A stretch of DNA of 64,000 nucleotides. Origin: Galeruca laticollis (lineage: Eukaryota > Arthropoda > Insecta > Coleoptera > Chrysomelidae). Position 1 is the stretch's first letter. Each line of letters begins with the position of its first letter. This document shows positions 1 through 10,465 of this stretch, in pieces. The position numbers were made by a program, and so were the translations under genes. The notes below the pieces were generated by a model. The model was not told where the DNA came from. It did no database searches and worked only from the letters and a program-made list of their open reading frames with translations. The stretch covers positions 52,777,717-52,841,716 of the forward strand of contig OY998185.1 of NCBI GenBank assembly GCA_963921935.1, in the 5' to 3' direction.

Positions 1-180
1 TAAGGTTTAGAGTATTGAATTCTATGTTGTGTGTGTTCAAGTTTCTGTAGCATTTGTTCTTGTTTCTTAAATTCCTTATGCTTCATCGTTCTGACACTTT
101 CTCTAATTTTGTCATCTAAACAGTCAAATTCTACTGGATGTAATTGGAACGTGAGTTCTGAATGCACAACTTTTATGTAG
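1..180 (-). pseudogene. Penelope-like element N-terminal fragment, inverted
   Basis: On the minus strand this stretch reads through as a charged, coiled-coil-like peptide (about 55 residues, including FDCLDDKIRESVR and a K/E/Q-rich helix) with no stop until the window edge. It sits head-to-head with the plus-strand reverse transcriptase that starts near position 200. N-terminal segments of Penelope-like polyproteins are helical and charged, so I read it as a reversed 5' portion of the same element type; the family assignment is inference from position. Truncated by the window start. Confidence 0.4.
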
Positions 181-199
181 TTGTCTAATACTTATATTA

Positions 200-1786
200 T
201 AATCCAAAAATATATAACTTTATAGAATCTAGCGATGTAAAAGTTCTTAAAGCAGACCCAACAAAAAAGTTTTCTAATAATGTAAGGGATATTGTTAATA
301 ATTCAAATTATCTTTTAAGTGGTTACGAAAAGAGGTCTATCATACATAAGAATCCTCATTGTACACAATTATATGAAACCGTTTAATTACATAAAATAAC
401 GAAACCAATTAGTTTCTTATGTTAATACTCCTAATAATATATTGGCAAAGAGGCTTAACAATATACTTAATAGTTACGGATATGCATCTCAGTACTCAAT
501 TAGAAATTCAACAGAACTAATCAAAAAATTAAAAGCAATCAACTTGCAAGATAACTATAAACTTATTTCGTTTGATGTTACTAATATGTTCACTAAAATT
601 TCTCCTAAAGAATGTCTAATACTTGTAAGAAAATTACTAGAAGATATATTAATACAGGAATAATATCAGATATACTTAATATATTTATATTTGATGTATG
701 TATTAATCAGAATTATTTCACTTTTGACAATAAGATATATATTCAAAATGAAGGTTTACCAATGGGAAGCCCTATATGACCTATTTTGGCAAACATTTTT
801 ATGGACAGTTTAGAAAGAAAGATCTTTGAAAGTAATATTTCGAAAAATGTTTTATTTTGGTATAGATATGTAGATGACATATTAGCTTGTTTTATGGATA
901 GTGTACGACAATTAGATGTATTTTTCAAACACATTAATAATTTACCCCCAAAAATTAAATTTACATTAGAAATTGAAGAAAATAGCTCAATCAATTTTCT
1001 TGATTTAAAAATTCAAAGAGTTAATAATGTACTTGATTATTCAATTCACCGAAAACTAACACACACTGATGTCACAATTCCATATAGTTCCAATCACCCC
1101 ATGTCACATAAACTAGCGGTATATAATTCAATGATACATAGAGCTTCTTCAGTTCCTATGAACAAATGTAATTTTTATAGAGAGATTAATACAATTAGAC
1201 AAATAGGAACATCCAACGGTTATCCATTACATATGATAAATAAGCTAATTAATAAAAAAAGGAAAAAGTGGTATTACAACTAATATTTCCTAAACAAAGT
1301 GAAGAAATAAAAACATCACATATGCAGGAAATATTTCTAATAATATTTCAAAGATAGTATCTTTAGCAACGAATACAACAATTTCTTTTAAAACAGAAAG
1401 TGACGTTAGTACAAAATTGTTAAATGTAAAAACAAAAATACCACCATTAAAGAAATCAGGTATATATAAACTCAAATGTCCAGAATGTAATGCTGTCTAA
1501 GGGTCAGACCCTTAGAAATTTTGAAATCCGATACAGTGAACACTTACGAGCATACAGATTAAAACAACCAGATAAATCCCACTACGCAAAACATCTACTT
1601 GACACCAATCATTCATTGACACCTAACACAGAACTAGAAGTGCTGCATATTTGTGAAAAGAAACAAGAACTGTATTTCCTTGAAGAATTGGAAATTAGAA
1701 GAAATTTAAGAAACCCACAAAATGAAGTTGTCAATGAACAGATAAATCAAGGGAGTTCTCCACTAATAAACTGTCTTCTTAAGTGA
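200..1786 (+). pseudogene. Penelope-like element copy 1: reverse transcriptase plus GIY-YIG endonuclease, broken
   Basis: Degenerate Penelope-like retroelement polyprotein, which normally primes reverse transcription at an endonuclease-cut site. RT motifs appear in order: SFDVTNMFT (about 555-600), GLPMGSP (about 751-775, followed at once by an in-frame TGA) and the catalytic YVDD box in the open segment 786-1283. The C-terminal part contains GIYKLKCPEC near 1460-1490 and a frame-shifted remainder with RNFEIRYSEHLRAYR (1490-1786), the signature of the GIY-YIG nuclease of this group. At least three breaks separate the pieces: stop after 660, stop at about 778 and shifts near 1283-1500. Related copies lie at 7.0-8.1 kb (minus) and 28.4-29.8 kb (plus). 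Confident on the family, certain that it is dead. Confidence 0.85.
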
Positions 1787-2205
1787 TAATTGTAAAGATC
1801 AGCAGATATAGTTTTCCTGGTTTTCTATATCATTTCACAGTTATACTGATCTTAATTGGAAAAATGATATCCAGGATATCACCATAGGGATAATAATATC
1901 TAAGCTTCAATATTTGTAATATCACATCTTCTTTTTTTTCTATTAACATATATTAAGCCAATCACAAGTTAGATTACTTGTTGGTCTAGGCAAAAATAAC
2001 TACTAAACATCAGGTAGGCATCAAATGAAATGTAACTTCTGTCATTCTGACGATGATATTGATTTATCGAAACAATTGTCATTTTTTTAGAATTTTCAAC
2101 ATTTTTCATTATGTTGTGGAATTAGGTAGAAACAGTGAGTTTCATTTAAAACACTAATATGAGTAGATTCCACGAAGTAATGGTCGAGACAGTTAAATCT
2201 AAATT
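1787..2205 (+). repeat. Penelope-like 3' untranslated tail
   Basis: Non-coding tail that follows the GIY-YIG reading frame. The same sequence recurs after the coding part of copy 3 (29467-29840), inverted in front of copy 3 (28448-28920), and inverted at 7020-7450 with copy 2. It includes a short palindrome (GATATCCAGGATATC near 1867) and ends near GTCGAGACAGTTAAATC. The recurrence at four places defines it as part of the mobile unit. Confidence 0.75.
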
Positions 2206-3569
2206 AGTATTTCTTATTAAGATGCATTTTCTATAATTGAAACAATTTCAAAAAAACATGTTAAACCAAAAATTACAGTTCCAGTATCTTCTTTGAAAAC
2301 ATTTTAAAGTTGCATGGTGCTAGATTAAAGGAATTACCCTTTTTCTGACAACCAACTCTCGTCTCCTGTTAAACTTTCTTATATTGTTCCAATTTTGTTT
2401 ACTTTTCCATAATATTATTTTAAAATTATATTAAAATAATTTTGTTAATTGATTTTGTAATTCCTCGATAAATATTTGCCGAATTTAATGACATTTTCCA
2501 ACGTTAATATAATGACATTTATTGTAAAATAACCTTTTTAGGCGTGCAGAATAATAAAATGGCTTTAAAACTATTAAATTAATTATCGCCAACAATTGGA
2601 AATTAACATTATTTGAACGTTAACTTAATTATGATCTTTTACACCAATTTTAAATAATGGCATTTGTTGGGTTTTTGAATATGCGAACCCATTTAATATT
2701 ATTACATTTATATTTCGATACACTTGAATTAAAACTATCCTTTCTAATAACGTCGTTATATATAGGACGATCCGTTTAAGGACATTTTCAAGTTCGCTAA
2801 AGATACGTTAAATAGGATACTGCTTCAGATAAAAATTGAAGCGAAATTTCTAAAATGACATAGTCGCACTTAGAAAATCCCACAGACCAAAATATTATAG
2901 ATAGGACGTTCATATTCGAGATAATTACTTCCAAAGAATATACATACGTGGAAAAAAACGGGAGGTGCATACAGGGATTATTAAGGAAGATTTGGGAACA
3001 TGAAGTGAAGTTATTGATAATTGGGGTCAAAAAATGAGATTAAAGTTTGGAATTTTCTATCTTGGGAAATAATATACAAAAAATAAAAATCACTGGTTAT
3101 GTAGATTGATGTTTCGGCTATTGATAGAGAGAAAATACAAAGAGCTACGATTGTTGGTTGGAAAGATATAAGCGAAATCGTTACACCATGTCAAATGCTC
3201 TATAGTTGGCATAAACGATATAGTGCGAACTTTAACCTGTCGACTTTTCGTTTGACTGGAATACGAGAATATCGTCATATTCCAGTCAATATTATAATTT
3301 AACCCGCAATTATGGAGCACCATCCTACTTTTTAAGATACTTAGCCAAGGGCGTAGCCAGCGAGGGGCAACTGAAAGCAAAAATAAATGAAATAATTTCT
3401 AAATTTTAATAAACAAAAAATTAAATCTAAAATATACATATTTTTTTGTTTGTTGTTGTGGTCGTTTGGTTGCTTTTATGAACATTTTAAAATTAATTAA
3501 TAAGATCTAACAAATAAAATTATTCGCGTGTCCTTTGTCACTAAAATATACTTCATCAGAAAAAAATAA
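2206..3569. other. AT-rich stretch, no gene seen
   Basis: AT-rich sequence with no reading frame that resembles a protein family. At 3346-3367 a stretch reading AAGGGCGTAGCCAGCG resembles the GGGCGTAGCCA termini seen on some insect hAT elements, but no partner end or target duplication was found. Otherwise I see nothing supportable here. Confidence 0.4.
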
Positions 3570-5757
3570 AGCTGTTTGAAAAATAAAGATATCGAGAAAA
3601 AATACCAAAATGAAACGAATAAAGAATTCGATAAACTAGAAAAAGAAAAAAACAGACTGGACACTTGAAGAACGATGGGTCACCTTTAAAGAAACGCTAT
3701 TAACAGCAACAGAGAAGTTATGTGGAAAAATTAAATATAATAAGAATATAAAAAGGACTAACTGGTGGAATAACGAAATTAAAATAGCGGTGAAAGAAAA
3801 GAAAACGGCATGGAAAAAATATATCACATCAAAATCACATGTGAACAAAGAAGAATATGACAGGAAGAAAACTGTTGTAAAAAGAGCCGTCAAAAAATCA
3901 AAACGTGACTCATGGAAGAAATTCGGAGAAGAAATAACAGATCTACAAAAGATGGATAACAAGAAATTTTGGACAAGAATAAAAAGATTGAGAGGAAATA
4001 AATATAAAGATATTAGAACAATAAAAAATCGACAAGGCCAAGTACAAACGGAAATGGGAGAAGTATTGAAAACATGGAAAGAATACTATACAGAGCAATT
4101 CCATACATTAACACCGGAAGAGAATGTAACAACCGCAGAAGAGGAAATCGACCAACTACAAGGAATCCATAAAGAAGAGATAGATCAAGTAATACAAAAA
4201 ATCAAAATAGGCAAGGCTAACGGAGAAGATGGGATAGCGCCAGAGATGATTAAATCATTAGGAGAAAGAGGAAAAGAATGGACATGGAATGTATGCAAAG
4301 AAGCCTGGGTACAACAAAAAATTCCAAGGGAATGGGAAAATAACTTAATAGTACACATCTATAAAAAGGGAGAAAAAACACAATGTGAGAATTACAGAGC
4401 AATATGTTTGGCCCAAACTAGCTATAAAGTGTACACAAAAATAATAGAAAAAAGATTAAGAGAATATGTAGAACCAACATTAGGAGAAGAACAGGGAGCT
4501 TTTAGACCCGAAAGACAAACAAATGATAATATCTATATACTAAGGAATATAATCGAAAGAAAAATAGAAGAAGGAGAAGAAATGTACCTTACATTTATAG
4601 ATCTAAAAGCGGCCTTTGATACAGTAGATAGAAGAGAAGTATGGAGAACCCTGGCGGAAATGGAAGTACCACCCACCTTAATAAATATAATTAAAAGTGT
4701 ATACGAGACAGTTAGAGCCAAGGTACAGATTGCAGGCCAAAGGTCTGAAGAATTCAAAATGTGTAAGGGAATAAAACAAGGAGACAGTTTAAGCCCACTA
4801 CTGTTTATAATAATCATGGATAAGATTGTGAAACGAATCAAAGAAAAATATGAGCAGCTGAATACTATAATTGGGCACAGAAATTTAGAACCAATAAAAC
4901 TGAGTAGTCTACTATATGCAGATGATGTGGTTGTAGTGGCGAATACAAAGAACAAAATGCAAAAACTAGTGAATATTTGGACTAAAGAAGTAGAAAACAT
5001 GAATATGGAGGTGAACATAAATAAAACAAAAGTGATGATAAGAAATGAAAAACAACCAGGTGATCAAAATAATAGAGATATTAAATGCAAAAACCAGACT
5101 CTAGAAAGAGTAACAACATTTGAGTATTTAGGAAGTATACTAACACAAGATGGAAAAATAGATGCAGAAATAACGAACAGAGCAAATAGATCAACAAAAA
5201 TATACTACTCTCTAAATAAAACAATTCTTGGACATAAAGATATAGACCTAGAAGTAAAAATGAAAATTCATAATATGATAACAGTTCCTACAATAATATA
5301 CGCAAGTGAAAATTGGACTGTGCGAAAAAAGGACGAAACTAAAATAAATGCCATAGAAATGAAGCATCTAAGAAGAATTGCAGGGAAAACTGAATGGGAT
5401 AGGATTAGAAATGACGTTATTAGAGAGACAACTAAGCAGGAAGCGATAACAGGTAAAATAAAAAAGAGACAACTTAGCTGGTATGGTTATATGGTAAGAA
5501 TGGAACAAAATAGATTAACTAGGAAAATAATGGAGATAGGAAAGCCGATCAAAAAACAAAGGGGTAGGCCTAGAAGGAAATGGTTAGACCAAATACAAGA
5601 GATAGGTTTAGAAAGAGGAAAGACCATAACAAAAATGAAAAATCTAGCAAAAGACAGAAAGGCATGGAAGAAATGGGTACAGGTCACGAAATCCACATCC
5701 GACACCTGAAATGGCAAAAGGATTTAGAAAAGAAGAAGAAGAAAAACTGACATAGTG
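3570..5757 (+). mobile_element. 5'-truncated APE-type non-LTR retrotransposon (LINE) copy 1
   Basis: Homology to the minus-strand LINE at 10.4-17.4 kb starts near 3570, inside the linker between endonuclease and RT, and runs to a purine-rich tail of GAA/A repeats at about 5730-5748. Loss of ORF1 and of the endonuclease is what target-primed reverse transcription commonly leaves. The region 3570-3790 still carries linker sequence (TLEERWVTFKETLL) in shifted frames before the long open frame begins. Confidence 0.8.
3790..5709 (+). CDS. LINE reverse transcriptase (ORF2 C-terminal two thirds)
   Basis: 639 codons open. The reverse transcriptase domain occupies roughly residues 155-430: FIDLKAAFDTVDR carries the first catalytic aspartate, GIKQGDSLSPLLF the conserved GDxLSP block and LLYADDVVV the catalytic YADD box. 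Downstream, residues 430-630 hold the C-terminal region typical of insect LINEs, including YASENWTVRKKDE and a basic RGRPRRKW motif. The protein would copy element RNA at a nicked target, but the endonuclease is missing here, so this copy is not autonomous. The Met used is simply the first in the open frame; homologous sequence extends upstream, so the natural start is lost. The frame is intact over 1.9 kb, which suggests a fairly young insertion. Clade within the LINEs was not settled. Confidence 0.85.
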   Translation: MKEKKTAWKKYITSKSHVNKEEYDRKKTVVKRAVKKSKRDSWKKFGEEITDLQKMDNKKFWTRIKRLRGNKYKDIRTIKNRQGQVQTEMGEVLKTWKEYYTEQFHTLTPEENVTTAEEEIDQLQGIHKEEIDQVIQKIKIGKANGEDGIAPEMIKSLGERGKEWTWNVCKEAWVQQKIPREWENNLIVHIYKKGEKTQCENYRAICLAQTSYKVYTKIIEKRLREYVEPTLGEEQGAFRPERQTNDNIYILRNIIERKIEEGEEMYLTFIDLKAAFDTVDRREVWRTLAEMEVPPTLINIIKSVYETVRAKVQIAGQRSEEFKMCKGIKQGDSLSPLLFIIIMDKIVKRIKEKYEQLNTIIGHRNLEPIKLSSLLYADDVVVVANTKNKMQKLVNIWTKEVENMNMEVNINKTKVMIRNEKQPGDQNNRDIKCKNQTLERVTTFEYLGSILTQDGKIDAEITNRANRSTKIYYSLNKTILGHKDIDLEVKMKIHNMITVPTIIYASENWTVRKKDETKINAIEMKHLRRIAGKTEWDRIRNDVIRETTKQEAITGKIKKRQLSWYGYMVRMEQNRLTRKIMEIGKPIKKQRGRPRRKWLDQIQEIGLERGKTITKMKNLAKDRKAWKKWVQVTKSTSDT

Positions 5758-6230
5758 CTAAATATATATTAATAGCGTTTTCGATCTATGCATTGGTGCA
5801 CACCAGAATTGTCCCACACCAGAATTGGATAAAAAGGAGTATTCGATTTACTCTCAGGATACGTCAATTTTCAGTATTCGATACAACCACTAACAATCGG
5901 ACATTTTTGAGAAAAAAGTTAAAAAAATTGTCACTTTCTTTTTGTTTTAATTTAACTACATTTTTTAATCCTATTAATTAATTAAAATAAATTTACTCAA
6001 TAAGTAGTTTTAGTGTGAAACATTCAATACACAATCCTAATATCAGAATCCGAAATAAATACTCTTATAACAGCTATTGAGTTGGAGTGTAAGTGCTCTT
6101 GTCTAGCGACAGTGTCGTATTTAATAGTGTAACGAAGCGCCACTGGTTTTCTTCGAGTTCGAGAAAATCGAGATATAAGTGAGGAATATACGGGAACCGG
6201 TGATGCGAATGTTCTGGCAATTTCTAGACT
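5758..6230. other. AT-rich spacer, no gene seen
   Basis: No recognisable coding or repeat structure apart from a short direct repeat of CACCAGAATTG at about 5802-5826. It leads into the promoter-like region that follows. Confidence 0.35.
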
Positions 6231-6237
6231 CAAAAGG

Positions 6238-6246
6238 GTATATAAA
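6238..6246 (+). promoter_or_regulatory. Candidate TATA box
   Basis: TATATAAAG sits in a locally GC-richer stretch (6060-6400), with an expected start site about 30 bases downstream near 6270, and 145 bases ahead of an ATG that ends in a consensus splice donor. Position and order fit an RNA polymerase II promoter; nothing proves use. Confidence 0.4.
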
Positions 6247-6390
6247 GTTAGTTGTCTATCCGGCGTGAAGACAGACAGAATACAGTACATAGTGCAGGGT
6301 ACGAAGCTACATACGGCGAATAGAAAACGAGGCACGAGAAACAAGAGGGAAAACCCGTTTACCACAGAATAAAGAGACAGAAAAGACAAT

Positions 6391-6418
6391 ATGGATATAA
6401 GAAATTGGTTACAAAAAG
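6391..6418 (+). CDS. Candidate first coding exon (MDIRNWLQK) with splice donor
   Basis: ATG opens a nine-codon exon, MDIRNWLQK, that runs straight into the donor GTAAGT at 6419-6424. The start is 150 bases downstream of the TATA box at 6238. Short first exons beginning MDIR followed by a hydrophobic helix are familiar from insect hAT/TTF-zinc-finger transposase genes, and degraded sequence of that kind lies downstream at 9975-10390 on the same strand. Linking the two is inference; no acceptor was identified, and a foldback element and a Penelope copy lie between. It could equally be the first exon of an unrelated gene. Confidence 0.35.
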
Positions 6419-6525
6419 GTAAGTTAAATAATTTCAATAGAAAATTAAGTTTTTAAATAAAACTTTAGTTGGTTCCAATAGAAATGGTCCAAAAATTCGA
6501 AAATAGGTTGCTCGACCAGCACCAA

Positions 6526-7003
6526 ATAAAACAAAACTACCATGTAATGATAGCTTATAATGTAGATATCTTACATGCGATGTTCATTTTTGTTCAAAAT
6601 TATTTTTTTTAATTGTCGGCCGTTTTTGTACCGCAACGTTTGAAAAAAAATTCAGTTGCAACCCTTTACAAAATTGCCAATTGCTCTTTGCTTGCATCTT
6701 TGTGAAACAATTTTTATTAGCTTTGGCAAAAGATTTTGTGCATTATTATTATTATAAATTTATATATTTTTCATTATTATCATGCCGACTTTTTTGCCTT
6801 CTAATCTAATTGTAATAAAAATTACAATAATGCACCGATTTTGACCGCTGATATCTCAAATGGGACTAAATATAAAAACTTGAAATTTTTACATATTAAA
6901 GATCAAACAGCACTTTATACGTGTTATTAATTTCATTTTGTGTTTTTAATCTGGAGAAAAAATAGTAACATTATAAGCTACATTACATGGTAATTTTGTT
7001 TTA
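6526..7003. mobile_element. Foldback/MITE-like element, about 480 bp
   Basis: The ends are inverted copies: ATAAAACAAAACTACCATGT at 6526 matches, inverted, the sequence ending at 7003, and similarity continues for about 40 bases through AGCTTATAATGT. The interior has no coding capacity and holds a small palindrome around 6810-6833. I did not find a convincing target duplication, so the superfamily is open. Confidence 0.5.
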
Positions 7004-7019
7004 TACTAATTTTTATACT

Positions 7020-8145
7020 ATGGACTATCTACTCATATTAGTATTTTAAATGAAACTCACGGTTTCTAGTTAATACCACAATATAATAAAAATTGTTGAA
7101 AATTCTAAAAAATTGACAATTGTTTCGATAAATCAATATCATCGTCCGAATGACAGAAGTTACATTTCATTTGATGCCTACCTGATGTTTAGTAGTTATT
7201 TTTGGCTAGACCAAGAAGTGACCTAACTTGTAATTGACTTAATATATGTTAATAGAAAAAAGAAGAAGATGTGATATTACAAATATTGAAGCTTAGATAT
7301 TATTAGCCCTATGGTGATATCCTGGATATCATTTTTCCAATTAAGAACAGTATAACTGTGCAATGATATAGATAACCAGGAAAACTATATCTGCTGATCT
7401 TTACAATTATCACTTAAGAAGACAGTTTATTAGTGGAGAACTCCCTAGATTTAACACACAACTTCATGTTGTGGGTTTCTTAAATGTCTTCTAATTTCCA
7501 ATTCCTCAAGGAAATCCAATTCTTGTTTCTTTTCACAAATATGCAGCACTTCTAGTTTTGTGTTAGGTGTCAATGAATGAAAGTAGTGGGATTTATCTGG
7601 TTGTTTTAATCTGTATGCTCGTAGGTGTTCACTGTATCGGATTTCAAAATTCCTAAGGGACTGACCCATTACATTCTGGACGTTTGAGTTTATATATACC
7701 TGATTCCTTTAATGGTGGTATTTTTGTTTTCACATTTAAAAATTTTGTACTAACGTTACTTTCTGTTTTAAAAGGAATTGTTGTATTTGTTGCTGAAGAT
7801 ATTATCTTTGAAATATTATTAGAAATATTTCCTGCATATGTGATGGTTTTATAAGTTTTTATTTCATCAGTTTGCTTAGGAAATATTAGTTGTAATGCCA
7901 CTTTTTCCTCTTTTTTATTAATTAGCCTATTTACCATATCTAATGGATAACCGTTGGATGTTGCTATTTGTCTAATTGTATTAATCTCTCTATCAAAATT
8001 AAATTTGTTCATAGAAACTGAAAAAGCTCTATGTATCATTGAATTATATGCCGCTAGTTTATGGGACATGGGGTGATTTGAATTAAATGGAATTGTCACA
8101 TCAGTCTGTGTTGGTTTTCGGTAAATTGAATAATCAAAATTCAAA
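7020..8145 (-). mobile_element. Penelope-like element copy 2, 5'-truncated
   Basis: Minus-strand copy containing the 3' tail (7020-7450) and the C-terminal half of the polyprotein (7451-8145). It lacks the RT catalytic boxes: the coding match begins after the YVDD region of copy 1, at the DYSIYRKPTQTDVTIP segment. The upstream end is fused to an inverted duplicate of itself (8146-8235). Confidence 0.8.
7451..8144 (-). pseudogene. Penelope-like RT thumb/linker and GIY-YIG region, broken
   Basis: Two overlapping frames. The upstream one (7653-8144) reads the RT C-terminal part, the lysine-rich linker and the start of the nuclease (GIYKLKRPEC). The second (7451-7669) reads RNFEIRYSEHLRAYR and on to the end of the protein. 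Compared with copies 1 and 3 a few residues are lost between the GIY motif and RNFEIRYSEH, and an internal deletion removes about seven residues after DKSHY. Inactive. Confidence 0.8.
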
Positions 8146-8235
8146 GATTTAATAATGTACTTAATTATTCAATTTACCGAAAACCAACACAGAGTGATGT
8201 GACAATTCCATTTAATTCCAATCACCCCATGTCAC
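8067..8235. repeat. Palindromic head of Penelope copy 2
   Basis: Positions 8067-8140 and about 8160-8235 are near-perfect reverse complements around a centre near 8148; both carry the segment encoding the IYRKPTQ...HPMSH part of the polyprotein. This is a head-to-head duplication of the truncated 5' end, a form also seen in copy 3 on a larger scale. Confidence 0.75.
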
Positions 8236-9070
8236 ACATGTATATAGTATAAGTATACTACCAAATATCCGCGGCCTAATCTGTAAATACATCGAATACG
8301 GTCCTGCAAAAACGAACTTTATGTACGAAAATATGTCTAATTTCGTGGGTTCGAACATTTCCTAGAATAAATAATAGTGCAAACCGCATATACATACTGA
8401 CATACACGTTATTTGTTTCTTTGTATCGAAGCAAAATGTGTATGTGTGTATATGTACGTATGTATCTATCCTGTGGTAGAATTTCGTAGCCATGGTTACC
8501 GCACATAGCCGCCGGGTTCTGATGTATTGATCATCACCATCCGTTGTGTTATACTGATGCCGATGTTGCTGATGCCGCTGCCTTGCTATTTATTGTTTTT
8601 TTCGACAGAGATACAAAAAAAAATAGACTAAATCTAACTATAACATTTTATTATTAAAAAATTAAATATTGCGAAAATATTTTCACCTAAAACTCAAAGA
8701 TGTTACGTCTTGTCAGTGTATAGGATTCCACTTTATCTCATTTCGTTTAATATGAATACAAATAAATAATTTAAAAGAATAAAATGCCCTAAGTTTCGTA
8801 AATAAAAATCCCATATAGATGAATGTGTAATATAGAAAGCAAAAATGGTTGCGAAACGTTCGAATTCGGCTTTAAAAAGTAAAAAGGGATCATCATGTAT
8901 GCAAGGCTTTTTAGAACAGTAATTGGCCACTACGCTTACAGCTTTTAAGTTATATAACGCTGTAATTTCGATGTTTACGTATTTATAAAAAGCCAGAGAC
9001 TGATAAAAGGTACGGAGGTTCTTTTTAGGGAAAAACGATAAAAAAATGAAACGAGAGAAAGAAGGAGGGT
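8236..9070. other. Spacer, no gene seen
   Basis: No protein-family match in either strand. A GC-richer patch at 8460-8590 contains repeated GATGCCG/CTGATG triplet-like motifs. Short open frames here are composition-driven and carry no domain. Confidence 0.35.
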
Positions 9071-9690
9071 ACATATAACATCAAATTTGGAATATTTCTG
9101 AAACTGGAAAATACGTATACAAGTTGTCCAAGAAGTTAATAAGAGAACACGTTGTTTCTTAAGCAGCATTGAAATGTGCCAGGGATATAAACTCTTATAT
9201 TTTATGAGATTATTTAACTAATAAGAACGTTTTTAGTACATATAACATCAAATTACATATACTCGTAGGTACAAGGTGTCCAAGAAATTAATAAGAGAAC
9301 ACATACACATGGTTTTTTAAGCATTGAAATGTTCTAGGGATAGAAACTCTTATATTTAATGAGATTATTTAACTACTAAGAACGTTATTAGTACATATAA
9401 TATCAAATTTGAAATATTTCTAACACTGGAAAATATATATGCAAGGTGTCCAAGAAATTAATAAGAGAACACGTGGTTTTTTAAGCACTGAAATGTTCTA
9501 GGGATAGAAACTGTTATCTTTTATGAGATTATTTAAATATTAACGATGTTTTTATTACATATAACATCAAATTTGAATTGTTTGTGACACTGGAAAATAC
9601 ATATACAAGGTGTACAAGAAGTTAATAAGACAGGACGCGGTTTTTTAAGCACTGATATGTTCTAGGGATAGAAACTCTTATCTTTTATAA
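9071..9690. repeat. Minisatellite, four units of about 155-167 bp
   Basis: Unit starts, each with ACATATAA(C/T)ATCAAATT, fall at 9071, 9238, 9393 and 9557; the last unit is partial. Each unit carries AAGNTGTCCAAGAA-TTAATAAGAG and AGGGATA-AAACT in the same order. Units differ by substitutions and small indels, so the array is not recent. It is non-coding. Confidence 0.85.
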
Positions 9691-9850
9691 CCAAAAATCC
9701 AAAATATCCAATAAAGACAAGAAATAAAAGAACAATAAATCAAAAAGTAGTTCAGAAATCCAAAAAATATTCATATATCAAAAAAATCTAAAACTCCAAA
9801 AAAAAAGGAATTCATAAAACCAAAAAAAAATTAAACATTCAAACGTTTTT
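9691..9850. repeat. A-rich low-complexity tract
   Basis: Degenerate runs built from TCCAAAA and AAATC-like words follow directly on the minisatellite. No coding signal. Confidence 0.5.
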
Positions 9851-9974
9851 TGATATTTTTTTTGGCTTAGTACAAAAACGTGTTAACTTATTATTTCAAT
9901 AGTAAGCGCAGTTTTTTTCTTTTGTTTATATAAATTTTCAAACATATTTGTGTGTTTACTTATTAATTGTTGTT

Positions 9975-10390
9975 ATTTTGTGTGCCGAAAACATTGATGA
10001 ACAACAACCAGTACCAGTACCAGTTTTACCATCGTCAGCATCACCGATAATAGTACCAATATCAGTTAATACTGCTAATTGGTAGATAAATGAATATGTA
10101 CGAGAATTCGTAGCTACTCATGGCTTTAAGCGAAACGTTGACCTCGATTTTGCTAATTCCAAAACACAATATACTGATTCTTGCAGATATCTGAAGAAGG
10201 AAGTATTTTAGCGGAATCTAATAAATGGAGAAACATGTCTGTATACTGTGTTCCATGTAGACTCTTTAGCGGTGAATTTCAGTTTGCAGAAGGGTTTAAT
10301 GATTGGAAAAATGTCATTTGTTGACTCGATCGCCACGAGAATACCTCCGAACACATAAACTGCGTCATATCTTTGAAAAACCGTTAATTC
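9975..10390 (+). pseudogene. hAT/TTF-type zinc-finger transposase, N-terminal fragment
   Basis: Plus-strand pieces in shifting frames read a Pro/Val/Ser-rich leader, then YVREFVATHGF, YTDSCRYLKKE, and finally VYCVPCRLFSGEF and GFNDWKNVIC followed by HENTSEHINC. The order CxPCxLF, then GFxDWK, then HExSxxH is that of the TTF-type zinc finger at the front of ZMYM1-like/DUF4371 hAT transposases. Several stops are present. The frame ends where the LINE tail begins, so the LINE appears to have landed in it. The first exon at 6391 may belong to the same gene (inference). Confidence 0.6.
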
Positions 10391-10465
10391 GATTAATAAA
10401 TTATTCTGTCAACTTTCTTTCTTTCTCTTATCCTTATGCCTTCTCAGGCGTTGGATTGGAGTTCT

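Noticed and set aside
3346..3367. GGGCGTAGCCAGCG, like a hAT terminus
   Set aside because: No partner end, no 8-bp duplication and no transposase nearby; the match is too short.
4533..5018. 161-codon minus-strand frame within the LINE
   Set aside because: Antisense of the RT core including the YADD region; no domain of its own.
8276..8506. 76-codon minus-strand frame
   Set aside because: No family features; composition and repeats of TATGTA/TGTGTA explain it.
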